Part shown: in pieces, positions 8,056-14,385 of the stretch | Layout: every line of letters begins with the position of its first letter | Position numbering within the stretch: position 1 is the first letter of the stretch | NCBI GenBank assembly: GCA_016193175.1 | Contig: JACPSR010000142.1 | Location: 1 to 54,331, forward strand | Direction of reading: 5' to 3' | DNA length: 54,331 nucleotides | Source: Candidatus Omnitrophota bacterium | GTDB lineage: Bacteria > Omnitrophota > Gorgyraeia > Aquiviventales > Aquiviventaceae | Notes under the pieces: generated by a model | What the model saw: the letters and a program-made list of their open reading frames with translations, nothing else | What the model was told of the DNA's origin: nothing | The model's database searches: none | Program-made: the position numbers and the translations under genes

Positions 8056-9024
8056 ATGCCAACGAAGACCCATCAGTCGCCGCAGGGCATCACGGTCGAT
8101 TCAGAAGGGAATGAGTTCGAACTCCGTGAGAGATCGTGTCCCACCTGCGGTTCCTCGGCTCAACGAGTGCTTGGATACCGGGGTGGGAAGTGGCATCGTT
8201 ATGGCCTGGGGGTGGCCACGCGCATTGTCCAATGTCAGGCCTGCGGGCTCCTGTTTCCCAATCCCTTCCCCTACCCACGCGCTCCGCAACAACTGTACGG
8301 TGACCCGTCCACATACTTCCAGGGTCATGATGAAGTCGGTGGTCATGATGAACGCGGGAGAATCGCAGGGTTTTGTCGGCTCATTCAGGACATCAGACGA
8401 GCCACGGGGCAGGCGGTGCCTTCGATACTCGATGTGGGGAGCGGTCGAGGTGAGCTGCTCGAAGCGGCACGGCGTGAGGGACTGGACGACGTGGTCGGAC
8501 TTGAGTTTGCTCACGCGATGATCGAGCACGTGCGAGGGCGGTATGGGATATCCCTTGTGCCTCAAACCATTGAGCACTATGCCGCGACGAATTCGAGGAT
8601 CTTTGACGCGATTGTCCTGAATGCGGTCCTGGAACACGTGCATGATCCTGATGCCATGATGGCCGCGTGTGCAGCGCTGACAAGGCCAGGGGGCCTCGTG
8701 TACATCAACACCCCTAATGAGCCAAACCTCCTGACGATCCTGGGCAATGTGTTCAATCGACTACGAGGCAACCTCGCGGTGTTGAACCTCTCGCCCACGT
8801 GGATTCCATATCATGTGTACGGGTTTAACCCTCGTGCGCTGCGGGTCCTCCTGCACAAGCATGGGTTCGAGATGACCAGCCTGCGGATTTACGCCATCCC
8901 GACCATTCCATCGACCTCGGCATTTGCCGATCGACTCCAAGCGTTCGTCGCCACGCAAATCTGCCGCGTCGCCAACCTGACAGGGACCGCTGGCAATCTG
9001 TACGTCTGGGCACGACGGTATTAA
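8056..9024 (+). CDS. Zinc-ribbon class I SAM-dependent methyltransferase
   Basis: The protein has 322 residues. The N-terminus has a four-Cys zinc ribbon (CPTCG near residue 30, CQACG near 58) ending in LLFPNPFPYP, a layout common in methyltransferases of polysaccharide loci. The SAM-binding motif I, SILDVGSGRGELLEA, lies near residues 120-134, and the acidic strand end (GLEF) and NAVLEHVHDPDAMM follow as in Methyltransf_23 proteins. The product is probably a methylated sugar or lipid-linked glycan. The last 249 bases of the gene (8776-9024) are repeated at 11917-12165. Confidence 0.85.
   Translation: MPTKTHQSPQGITVDSEGNEFELRERSCPTCGSSAQRVLGYRGGKWHRYGLGVATRIVQCQACGLLFPNPFPYPRAPQQLYGDPSTYFQGHDEVGGHDERGRIAGFCRLIQDIRRATGQAVPSILDVGSGRGELLEAARREGLDDVVGLEFAHAMIEHVRGRYGISLVPQTIEHYAATNSRIFDAIVLNAVLEHVHDPDAMMAACAALTRPGGLVYINTPNEPNLLTILGNVFNRLRGNLAVLNLSPTWIPYHVYGFNPRALRVLLHKHGFEMTSLRIYAIPTIPSTSAFADRLQAFVATQICRVANLTGTAGNLYVWARRY
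8776..9024 (+). repeat. Direct repeat copy 1 (3' end of the methyltransferase gene)
   Basis: The segment begins at GCGGTGTTGAACC and runs to the stop codon. The matching copy is at 11917-12165 in the same orientation and of the same 249-base length. I count 9 amino-acid differences in about 81 codons, so the copies are old enough to have diverged. Confidence 0.9.
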
Positions 9025-9034
9025 CGAACGAGCC

Positions 9035-9140
9035 GAGTGGCTGCCCATCGGAAAAACGCAGTTGCTGTGGTTACCTCTCCTCGTTGCGACGCTGACCGTC
9101 CTCACCCTCGTGCGCGGCCGTCGGCAAGGATGTGGCAGTT
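9035..9140 (+). pseudogene. Fragment homologous to the PMT-like glycosyltransferase gene at 3044
   Basis: Bases 9035-9140 align without gaps to 3110-3215, with about 76 of the first 100 positions identical. The translation reads WLPIGKTQLLWLPLLVATL against WLPIGRTKLLWPPLLIATL in the intact gene. There is no start codon, and the frame closes shortly afterwards, so it is not functional. It shows that a second PMT-like gene once lay directly after the methyltransferase gene and was lost. Confidence 0.85.
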
Positions 9141-9167
9141 CGTGACCATCGGCCTCTCTTGAAAGAG

Positions 9168-9212
9168 TGGAGCCGGCGAGAGGATTTGAACCTCCGACCC
9201 GCAGTTTACGAA
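9168..9212 (-). pseudogene. 3' half of a tRNA-Thr(CGU) gene, probable integrase attachment-site remnant
   Basis: Read on the minus strand, 9212 to 9168 gives a seven-base anticodon loop TTCGTAA (anticodon CGT), the 3' strand of the anticodon stem ACTGC, a five-base variable loop GGGTC, and a T-arm GGAGG-TTCAAAT-CCTCT with five pairs. The acceptor 3' strand CGCCGGC, discriminator T and an encoded CCA follow. The bases 5' of the anticodon loop do not pair with ACTGC, and no D-arm or 5' acceptor strand is present. Tyrosine recombinases commonly cross over in the anticodon loop or T-loop of tRNA genes and duplicate exactly this 3' part, so an att-site remnant is the best reading. Confidence 0.8.
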
Positions 9213-9501
9213 GGCTCCAAATCACCTCCACCGTAATTGGCCTTCGTGCCTCGTATCGCACCGGCCTAGGACTTCCGTCAACGTTCTTTCGGCCTGACGA
9301 AACCTCATGATCCCTCATTTCGGGCTCTTCTGTTTGCGTCCCGTGCTGTCCATTTCCATGTCATCTGGCTCTCAGTCCCGAAGACGACAAACGCCGACGT
9401 GTCAGGAGCCCGATATCGCTTGCCTGCACCAGGCGGAGTCAAAAAATCGCTTGCGTACTGCTACGCTATCTGGTAGCCTGCACCGGGTAATAGGAGGGGC
9501 G
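9213..9501. other. Non-coding stretch upstream of the large radical SAM gene
   Basis: I find no supported gene here. The region holds a small hairpin (GCCTG/CAGGC around 9422-9434), a GCTAC/GTAGC inverted repeat at 9460-9477, and the Shine-Dalgarno AGGAGGGG (9492-9499) of the next gene. No promoter with both boxes at normal spacing was found. Confidence 0.5.
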
Positions 9502-11580
9502 ATGGCTTTAAAGGTGTACCTGGGTGACCTTGTCCATAACGTCACGGCGGGCGGGAATGTGATGAGCGGGAACATAGATTTCACCGTTCCCTTGAACGTC
9601 GGGTGTATCGCCGCCAACCTTAAGAAAGAGCTGGGGGGCCAGGTAGATGTACGCCTCTTTAAGTATGCGAGCGACCTGCTTGCGGCCGTTGACCGGACGC
9701 CACCCGCCGTCCTGGGGGTTTCGAACTACGCGTGGAATAATGACTTGAATGACCAAATCGGCCAATACGTCAAGAAGTATTATCCTAACGTGTTCATCGT
9801 CATGGGAGGGCCGGCGATCCGCTCAACCCCTGGTGACATCGAGCAGTTTCTCAAAGCGCGGCGATGGCTCGATGCCTACGTAATGTACGAGGGGGAACAA
9901 CCCTGCCTTGATCTCATCCGGCATGTTCTGGATCGCGGGCCTGTGTTGGAGCACGCCCCCGGCCACCCCTTGAGAAATATCGCCTATCTCGCGAACGGTC
10001 AGTTCTATTATGCCCATGTCTCCATCACGGACCTCGGCGACGTCAATGAGTTTCCATCCCCGTATCTCACCGGATTGATGGACGAATTTTTGGAACAGCA
10101 ACTGATCCCCCTGTTTGAAACGAATCGTGGTTGCCCGTTCACGTGCACGTTCTGTGATTGGGGAATGGCGGCGATGAATAAGGTCAGGAAGTTCACCACG
10201 GAACGCGTATTTGGTGAATTCGAATACGTCGCGACGCGTTTCCCGAACTTTCCCGTTTGGATTTTTGCTGACGCCAACTTTGGGATCCTGCCGCGTGACG
10301 TCGACATCGCCAGGAAAATTCGTGAGGTTAAGGAGCGAACGGCCCTGACGCGCGTGATGACGTTTGACAGCAAGAATACGCACGACCGCAATACCGAAAT
10401 TTCCGAGATCCTTGGTCGGTATGAGCAGGTCCAGCAAATTTCAAACACCGGGATGGCTTACATGGCTCTTCAACATCTGTCCCCGAAGGTGTTGAGCCAC
10501 ATCAAGCGAACCAATATCAAGCTGGGAGATATCCCCAAGGTCGTGGACCGGTATCACAGCAATGGCGTCCGAGTCTCGACGGATATCTTGTTCGGCCTCC
10601 CGAGTGAGACCCTGGAAGACGCCTTTGAGTGTATGCGCCAAGTTTTCCGCCTCAAGTTTGATTACATTAACCTCAACCCCATCCTGATGTTGCCAGGAAG
10701 CGAAATGGAAACGGACGCATCACGTGAGCGGTATGCGTTAAAGACGAAATTTCTCATACGGCGCGGATCCTATGGGGAGTATGCGGGGCGCCATGAGACC
10801 ATCCGGGCCATGGAATTTGACGAAGTCGTCTGTGCAACCGATACGTTTCCCGAGAACGACCTCCTCACCTTTTACATCATTCGATGGCTCGTGTACTTCA
10901 GCTGGAACCATGGCCGCTTCGCACCGCTCTTGAAATATTTGGTGTCCTCGGACACGATCAATCCCATTGATGCGTTGGTCAGCGTCATGGAAACTACGAA
11001 CGTCCACATCAGGGAATTCTTCGACAATCTCCGGCGAGACCTCGCCGCCGTCATGTTCGAGACACCGCAGACGATGCGGGAGCACTTTTACCAGGAAGAC
11101 AACTGGAATGAGTTGTTATCCTACGTCAAGATTGAATTACGATACAATGCGCTCCTGTACAGGGATGCGCGGTTACATCACGAGTTATGCGACGTGATCG
11201 GTGAGGCCGTACGGGGCGTGGGAGACGAGCGGGTGGCCAGGGAGCTCCTCACGTACCTCAAGGAAAATTATGTCGACCTGCACGCAATCGCCAATAACGA
11301 GCCGTGTCCCGAGAAACGGTTCACGATGGTGGGAGAGGCGCTCTCGTACATCAACAACAAAAATCTGAATGGCCACGCCCTTGACAGCAACAAGGAGTAT
11401 GAGGTCGTCCTATCTCAATCAGCCGCCGAGCAGTCCGTCACACGTGACCTGTTGCACAAGCATGGATATACCACGGATCCCATCAATGCGATTGAGCGGT
11501 TGCTCGGCGCCCGCTATGCCTCCGCGAACTACACGTGTCACGTTGCGGGTGCAGGCACGCACGTTCTGGTTGCCTCATAG
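9502..11580 (+). CDS. Large B12-binding-like radical SAM protein
   Basis: The protein has 692 residues from an ATG preceded by AGGAGGGG. Residues 1-160 form a cobalamin-domain-like region (LGVSNYAWN, VIMGGPAIR with the GGP turn). The radical SAM cluster motif NRGCPFTCTFC (Cys211, Cys215, Cys218) follows, then the barrel with DILFGLPSETLEDAF and a long C-terminal extension of about 250 residues. The family includes uncharacterised enzymes in secondary-metabolite and glycan loci; I do not know its reaction. One 60-base line I counted (10441-10500) is about 53% GC, against about 62% for a line at 13381-13440. With the tRNA fragment on one side and an integrase remnant on the other, this looks like imported cargo. 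Confidence 0.82.
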   Translation: MALKVYLGDLVHNVTAGGNVMSGNIDFTVPLNVGCIAANLKKELGGQVDVRLFKYASDLLAAVDRTPPAVLGVSNYAWNNDLNDQIGQYVKKYYPNVFIVMGGPAIRSTPGDIEQFLKARRWLDAYVMYEGEQPCLDLIRHVLDRGPVLEHAPGHPLRNIAYLANGQFYYAHVSITDLGDVNEFPSPYLTGLMDEFLEQQLIPLFETNRGCPFTCTFCDWGMAAMNKVRKFTTERVFGEFEYVATRFPNFPVWIFADANFGILPRDVDIARKIREVKERTALTRVMTFDSKNTHDRNTEISEILGRYEQVQQISNTGMAYMALQHLSPKVLSHIKRTNIKLGDIPKVVDRYHSNGVRVSTDILFGLPSETLEDAFECMRQVFRLKFDYINLNPILMLPGSEMETDASRERYALKTKFLIRRGSYGEYAGRHETIRAMEFDEVVCATDTFPENDLLTFYIIRWLVYFSWNHGRFAPLLKYLVSSDTINPIDALVSVMETTNVHIREFFDNLRRDLAAVMFETPQTMREHFYQEDNWNELLSYVKIELRYNALLYRDARLHHELCDVIGEAVRGVGDERVARELLTYLKENYVDLHAIANNEPCPEKRFTMVGEALSYINNKNLNGHALDSNKEYEVVLSQSAAEQSVTRDLLHKHGYTTDPINAIERLLGARYASANYTCHVAGAGTHVLVAS

Positions 11581-11704
11581 ATGGTGGCGCCGTGTCGAGT
11601 GAGCGGAATCTGACGGCTCACGTAGATCCCTCCTGACCATACCCCTGCTCCCGACATCTCGTTCATAGATCGTTGACACGCTCGCACGATTTCCCAGGTG
11701 ACGG

Positions 11705-11860
11705 TCAAGCAGCCAGGAGTTCGGCAGCCCCGGCCAGCTCCTCCTTGGTGATGTGCGTGGAGATCCGGGTCGTGGCAATATCCGCGTGGCCCAGGTAGTC
11801 CTGCGCCAGCGTAGCATTGTTCTCACTGCCCATCAAATCTACTGAGCGCGTTTCATGGTG
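11705..11860 (-). pseudogene. Tyrosine recombinase (phage-type integrase) C-terminal remnant, catalytic Tyr replaced by Ser
   Basis: The minus-strand frame closes with TGA at 11705-11707 and opens after a TAG at 11861-11863. It contains the integrase C-terminal box: ATLAQDYLGHADIATTR, then ISTHITKEELAGAAELL. The LGH motif and TT are as in Xer/phage integrases, but the position of the nucleophilic Tyr (normally I-Y-T-H) reads Ser. The N-terminal and catalytic Arg/Lys parts are absent. About 51 codons remain, so it is inactive. With the tRNA-Thr 3' half at 9168 it marks the scar of an integrated element. Confidence 0.82.
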
Positions 11861-11916
11861 CTAACGTCCCTACTATGGTTTGAAGCCGTACCCCTTGAAA
11901 AGATTGGGGTCACCCT

Positions 11917-12165
11917 GCGGTGTTGAACCTCTCGCCCACCTGGATTCCGTATCATCTGTATGGGTTTAACCCTCGCGCGTTGCGGGTCCTCCTGCACAAG
12001 CATGGCTTCGAGATGACCAGCGTGCGGATTTACGCCATCCCGACCATTCCAGCGACCTCGGCGTTCGAGGATCGCTTCAACGCGTCTGTCGCCACGCAAA
12101 TCTGCCGCGTCGCCAACCTGACAGGGACCGCCAGCAATCTGTACGTCTGGGCACGACGCTCGTAG
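11917..12165 (+). pseudogene. Methyltransferase 3' fragment (direct repeat copy 2)
   Basis: This is a copy of the end of the methyltransferase gene at 8056-9024, same orientation, same length, and stopping at the same codon. Only the last 83 codons are present; the zinc ribbon and SAM-binding motif are missing, so it cannot be a methyltransferase. A TTG at 11920 could technically start a peptide but there is no Shine-Dalgarno. The bases before it (11878-11916) match nothing I recognise, apart from an ACCCC/GGGGT inverted repeat. Confidence 0.85.
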
Positions 12166-12191
12166 GGAAGATTGCCGTGGTGCGTTTGTTG

Positions 12192-12219
12192 TTGACAAGC
12201 AGACTCTAAAGGGTACAAT
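12192..12219 (+). promoter_or_regulatory. Strong sigma70-type promoter
   Basis: TTGACA (12192-12197) and TACAAT (12214-12219) are separated by 16 bases. The -35 is consensus and the -10 differs at one position. Transcription would start near 12226, giving a leader of about 190 bases before the winged-helix gene at 12417. This is the best promoter sequence I see in the window and probably begins the long downstream operon. Confidence 0.75.
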
Positions 12220-12224
12220 AGCGC

Positions 12225-12311
12225 ATGGTTGTTCACGGCGCGAACAACGGGCTTGGCGATCAGGGCTCGTGGCGTGTCGTCAACCGTCTTGTCGTGGTTC
12301 CTCATCCGTAG
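12225..12311 (+). other. Possible 28-codon leader reading frame
   Basis: An ATG at 12225 opens MVVHGANN and runs to a TAG at 12309-12311. A second short frame at 12353-12388 (MAVHGVNS, 11 codons) begins almost identically. Neither has a Shine-Dalgarno, and the first ATG sits at about the predicted transcript start. They may only reflect the shared palindrome. Listed because the pair is a possible alternative to the operator reading. Confidence 0.2.
12228..12248. promoter_or_regulatory. Palindromic site 1 at the transcription start (GTTC-N7-GAAC)
   Basis: Arms GTTGTTC (12228-12234) and GAACAAC (12242-12248) are perfect complements around seven bases. The site lies immediately downstream of the -10 box, a position where a bound repressor would block transcription. 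A very similar site follows at 12355-12377, which argues that the sequence is functional. Confidence 0.55.
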
Positions 12312-12354
12312 TTGACATTTCATGCGCCTCCCAGGGATGAAGTGGTATGTCTAT

Positions 12355-12377
12355 GGCTGTTCATGGCGTGAACAGCC
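12355..12377. promoter_or_regulatory. Palindromic site 2 in the leader (GTTC-N7-GAAC)
   Basis: Arms GGCTGTTCA (12355-12363) and TGAACAGCC (12369-12377) are perfect 9-base complements around TGGCG. The core repeats site 1 (TGTTCA-yGGCG-yGAACA) and lies 40 bases before the start of the winged-helix gene. It could be a second operator or an RNA hairpin in the leader. A TTGACA at 12312-12317 has no matching -10. Confidence 0.5.
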
Positions 12378-12416
12378 GACCTGCGTGATCGCCAGTTCTC
12401 TCCCTCCGCTCTCAAG

Positions 12417-13097
12417 ATGAACTCCAGTACCTACCGGGACATGCATCTCTTGAACGAGCTGACCTCCAGTCCCGGGGTGACCCAGCGAGAGCTCTCCAAG
12501 CGCATCGGCGTGGCCTTGGGGCTCACCAACCTCATGCTGCGCCGACTGGCCAAAAAAGGCTACATCAAGATCACGGGGACCAAACGCAGCCGCATCCGCT
12601 ATCTCATCACGCCGCAGGGCATCCTCGAGAAGACCCGCCTGACGTACGAGTTTATCCACTACTCCATGCAATTGTACGGTGGCGTGCGCCGCTTCCTGCG
12701 CGAGCGGCTGGCGATCTTGGCACGAGCCGGCGACCGACGGATTCTGCTTTACGGGACCGATGAGCTGGCCGAGATCGCTTTTCTCATCACTCAGGAGATG
12801 GGACTCGAATTGGTGGGCATCGTCGAAGAGCCTCCCACATGGCAGCGATTTCTTGGTCATTCGGTCCTCACGATCGGGGCGGTGTCCTCGCTGAGCTATG
12901 ATCGGATCATTGTGGCCTCGTTACGGGATCGGCGCGCACAGATCCAACAGTTGGTGGCGCTGGGGGTGAGTCCGGAGCGGATGATCATTCTGCCGATCCC
13001 CGGCATGCCGCTCGATCTGGAGGGGATCGTCGCAGCGCCGGCCACGGCGACGTGGGTTCCGGCAGACCTGGCGTTGACTCCGGGAGGCGCACCGTGA
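12417..13097 (+). CDS. Winged-helix DNA-binding protein fused to a Rossmann-like domain
   Basis: The protein has 226 residues. Residues 5-65 form a MarR/winged-helix domain: VTQRELSKRIGVALGLTNLMLRRLAKKGYI, then a RSRIRYLITPQG wing. Residues 98-185 look like a nucleotide- or sugar-binding Rossmann unit (RRILLYGTDELAEIAF, then LELVGIVEE, then YDRIIVAS), resembling the CoA-binding-like domain found in polysaccharide synthases. No catalytic motif is seen. It is the first gene after the 12192 promoter, and two palindromes lie in its leader, so an autoregulated control protein sensing a nucleotide-sugar is a reasonable inference. Confidence 0.7.
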   Translation: MNSSTYRDMHLLNELTSSPGVTQRELSKRIGVALGLTNLMLRRLAKKGYIKITGTKRSRIRYLITPQGILEKTRLTYEFIHYSMQLYGGVRRFLRERLAILARAGDRRILLYGTDELAEIAFLITQEMGLELVGIVEEPPTWQRFLGHSVLTIGAVSSLSYDRIIVASLRDRRAQIQQLVALGVSPERMIILPIPGMPLDLEGIVAAPATATWVPADLALTPGGAP

Positions 13098-13235
13098 TCC
13101 CACGCCCTGGCTGTCCCGCCGAAGGCGGGGCCAAACACCACGTGACGTACGACCAAAGGCAACTAGCCTCTGTGAATGCAGACTCCGAGAGTTTGGCGGG
13201 TTCGCCATGGGCGAACCCCAGCCAGGGCGTGGGAT
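13097..13235. repeat. Palindromic element 1 bridging stop and start codons
   Basis: The left arm 13097-13113 (ATCCCACGCCCTGGCTG) and right arm 13219-13235 are perfect 17-base inverted repeats. The first base is the last A of the upstream TGA, and the last two bases are the AT of the downstream ATG. Inside are two secondary hairpins, CCCGCC/GGCGGG next to the left arm and GGGTTCGCC/GGCGAACCC (about 13199-13218) next to the right arm, and a nested GCCAAAC/GTTTGGC pair. Elements 2 and 3 share this architecture. Confidence 0.85.
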
Positions 13236-14256
13236 GAAGCGCGTCCTGATCACGGGCGGTGCCGGCTACGTCGGCTGCATGGTGGTCCCCAAGTTACTGG
13301 AAGCCGGCTACGCCGTCGTGGTCTACGACCTGATGCTGTTTGGCTCACATGGCTTGCCCACCCACCCGCACCTGCGCGTTGTCGAAGCAGACATCCGAGA
13401 TACGGCGCGGTTCTCTTCAGCCCTCGACGGCGTGCACAGTGTGATCCACTTGGCGTGCATTTCCAACGATCCAAGTTTTGAATTGGATTCGGCGTTGGGC
13501 AAGTCGATTAACTTTGACTGCTTTGACTCCTTGGTGGCTGCCTGCCGGTCGGCCGGGGTACGACGTTTCATCTACGCCTCGACCAGTTCCGTGTATGGGC
13601 TCAGCGACGCTCCGGAGGTGAGCGAGGAGCATCCCCTGGCCCCGCTGACGGACTACAGCCGGTACAAAGCCTTGTGTGAACCGATCCTGCTGCGTTACCA
13701 ATCCCCTGAGTTCACCACGGTGGTGCTCAGACCGGCGACGGTCTGCGGCTACTCACCGCGCATGCGCTTTGACTTGACGGTCAACATCCTGACGAATCAC
13801 GCGGTGAACCGTCGCGTCATCACGATCTTTGGAGGATCCCAGCGGCGCCCCAACATGCACATTGACGATCTGGCGGAACTGTATGTGCAGCTCCTGCAGG
13901 TTCCTGATGACCTCGTGGCCGGAGAGGTGTTTAACGCCGGCTACCAGAACCGCACGGTGGCGGACCTTGCGGAGATGGTTCGCCGTGTCGTTGAACGCGA
14001 GATTCCTGAGACAATCCCCATCCAGATTCAGACGAGCCCGACGGATGATCTCCGGTCGTACCATATTTCGTCCAAGAAGATCGCTCAGCGACTCAGGTTT
14101 ATTCCCAAGCGGACGATCGAGGATGCCATCCGTGATCTCTGCCGCGCCTTCAAGGCAGGGAAACTCCCGAACAGCCTCACGGACGAGCGGTACGTGAACG
14201 TGAAGACGGTCAAACAGCTTGCCGCGCGCTTGCGCCTGGAGCCGGTTGGGTCATGA
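13234..14256 (+). CDS. NAD-dependent sugar epimerase/dehydratase (extended SDR)
   Basis: The protein has 340 residues. An N-terminal GGAGYVG nucleotide motif (near residues 8-14) and STSSVYG, then YSRYK as the catalytic Tyr/Lys, place it in the extended SDR family of nucleotide-sugar enzymes. The closing segment (PTDDLRSYHISSKKIAQRLRF) resembles reductase/epimerase proteins from O-antigen loci that act on 4-keto sugars. The start at 13234 is the ATG made by the right arm of element 1; the upstream in-frame ATG at 13207 lies inside that element. The substrate is not determinable. Confidence 0.85.
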   Translation: MKRVLITGGAGYVGCMVVPKLLEAGYAVVVYDLMLFGSHGLPTHPHLRVVEADIRDTARFSSALDGVHSVIHLACISNDPSFELDSALGKSINFDCFDSLVAACRSAGVRRFIYASTSSVYGLSDAPEVSEEHPLAPLTDYSRYKALCEPILLRYQSPEFTTVVLRPATVCGYSPRMRFDLTVNILTNHAVNRRVITIFGGSQRRPNMHIDDLAELYVQLLQVPDDLVAGEVFNAGYQNRTVADLAEMVRRVVEREIPETIPIQIQTSPTDDLRSYHISSKKIAQRLRFIPKRTIEDAIRDLCRAFKAGKLPNSLTDERYVNVKTVKQLAARLRLEPVGS

Positions 14257-14385
14257 TCCCCCCACCTACGGCGGGCTGTCAAAGACAGCCCATGCCACCT
14301 GAGCGCAGGACAAGCTGGCTCCCTCCCTACCGGAATGATGGGTGCATTGCCACGCCAAAGGCGTGGCAGCCGCAGGTGGGGGGAT
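14256..14385. repeat. Palindromic element 2 bridging stop and start codons
   Basis: The left arm 14256-14271 (ATCCCCCCACCTACGG) and right arm 14370-14385 (CCGCAGGTGGGGGGAT) pair at 15 of 16 positions. The left arm begins with the A of the upstream TGA and the right arm ends in the AT of the next ATG. Inner hairpins are GGGCTGTC/GACAGCCC (14273-14291) and TGCCACGCC/GGCGTGGCA (14348-14368), both with AAA loops. The plan matches elements 1 and 3, but the inner sequence differs. Confidence 0.88.

Noticed and set aside
9168-9242. A complete tRNA gene on the minus strand
   Set aside because: The 5' acceptor strand, D-arm and 5' anticodon stem do not exist in the sequence before the anticodon loop, so only a 3' half is supported.
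11590-11620. Intrinsic terminator after the large radical SAM gene
   Set aside because: GTGAGC and GCTCAC can pair, but there is no T-run on either side and the stem is only 6 bases.
11917-12165. A small functional methyltransferase
   Set aside because: It lacks the SAM-binding motif and start signals, and is an exact-length copy of the 3' end of the gene at 8056.
13207-13233. Upstream start for the SDR at 13234
   Set aside because: The extra codons lie in a hairpin of element 1, and the SDR motif needs only a few residues before GGAGYVG.
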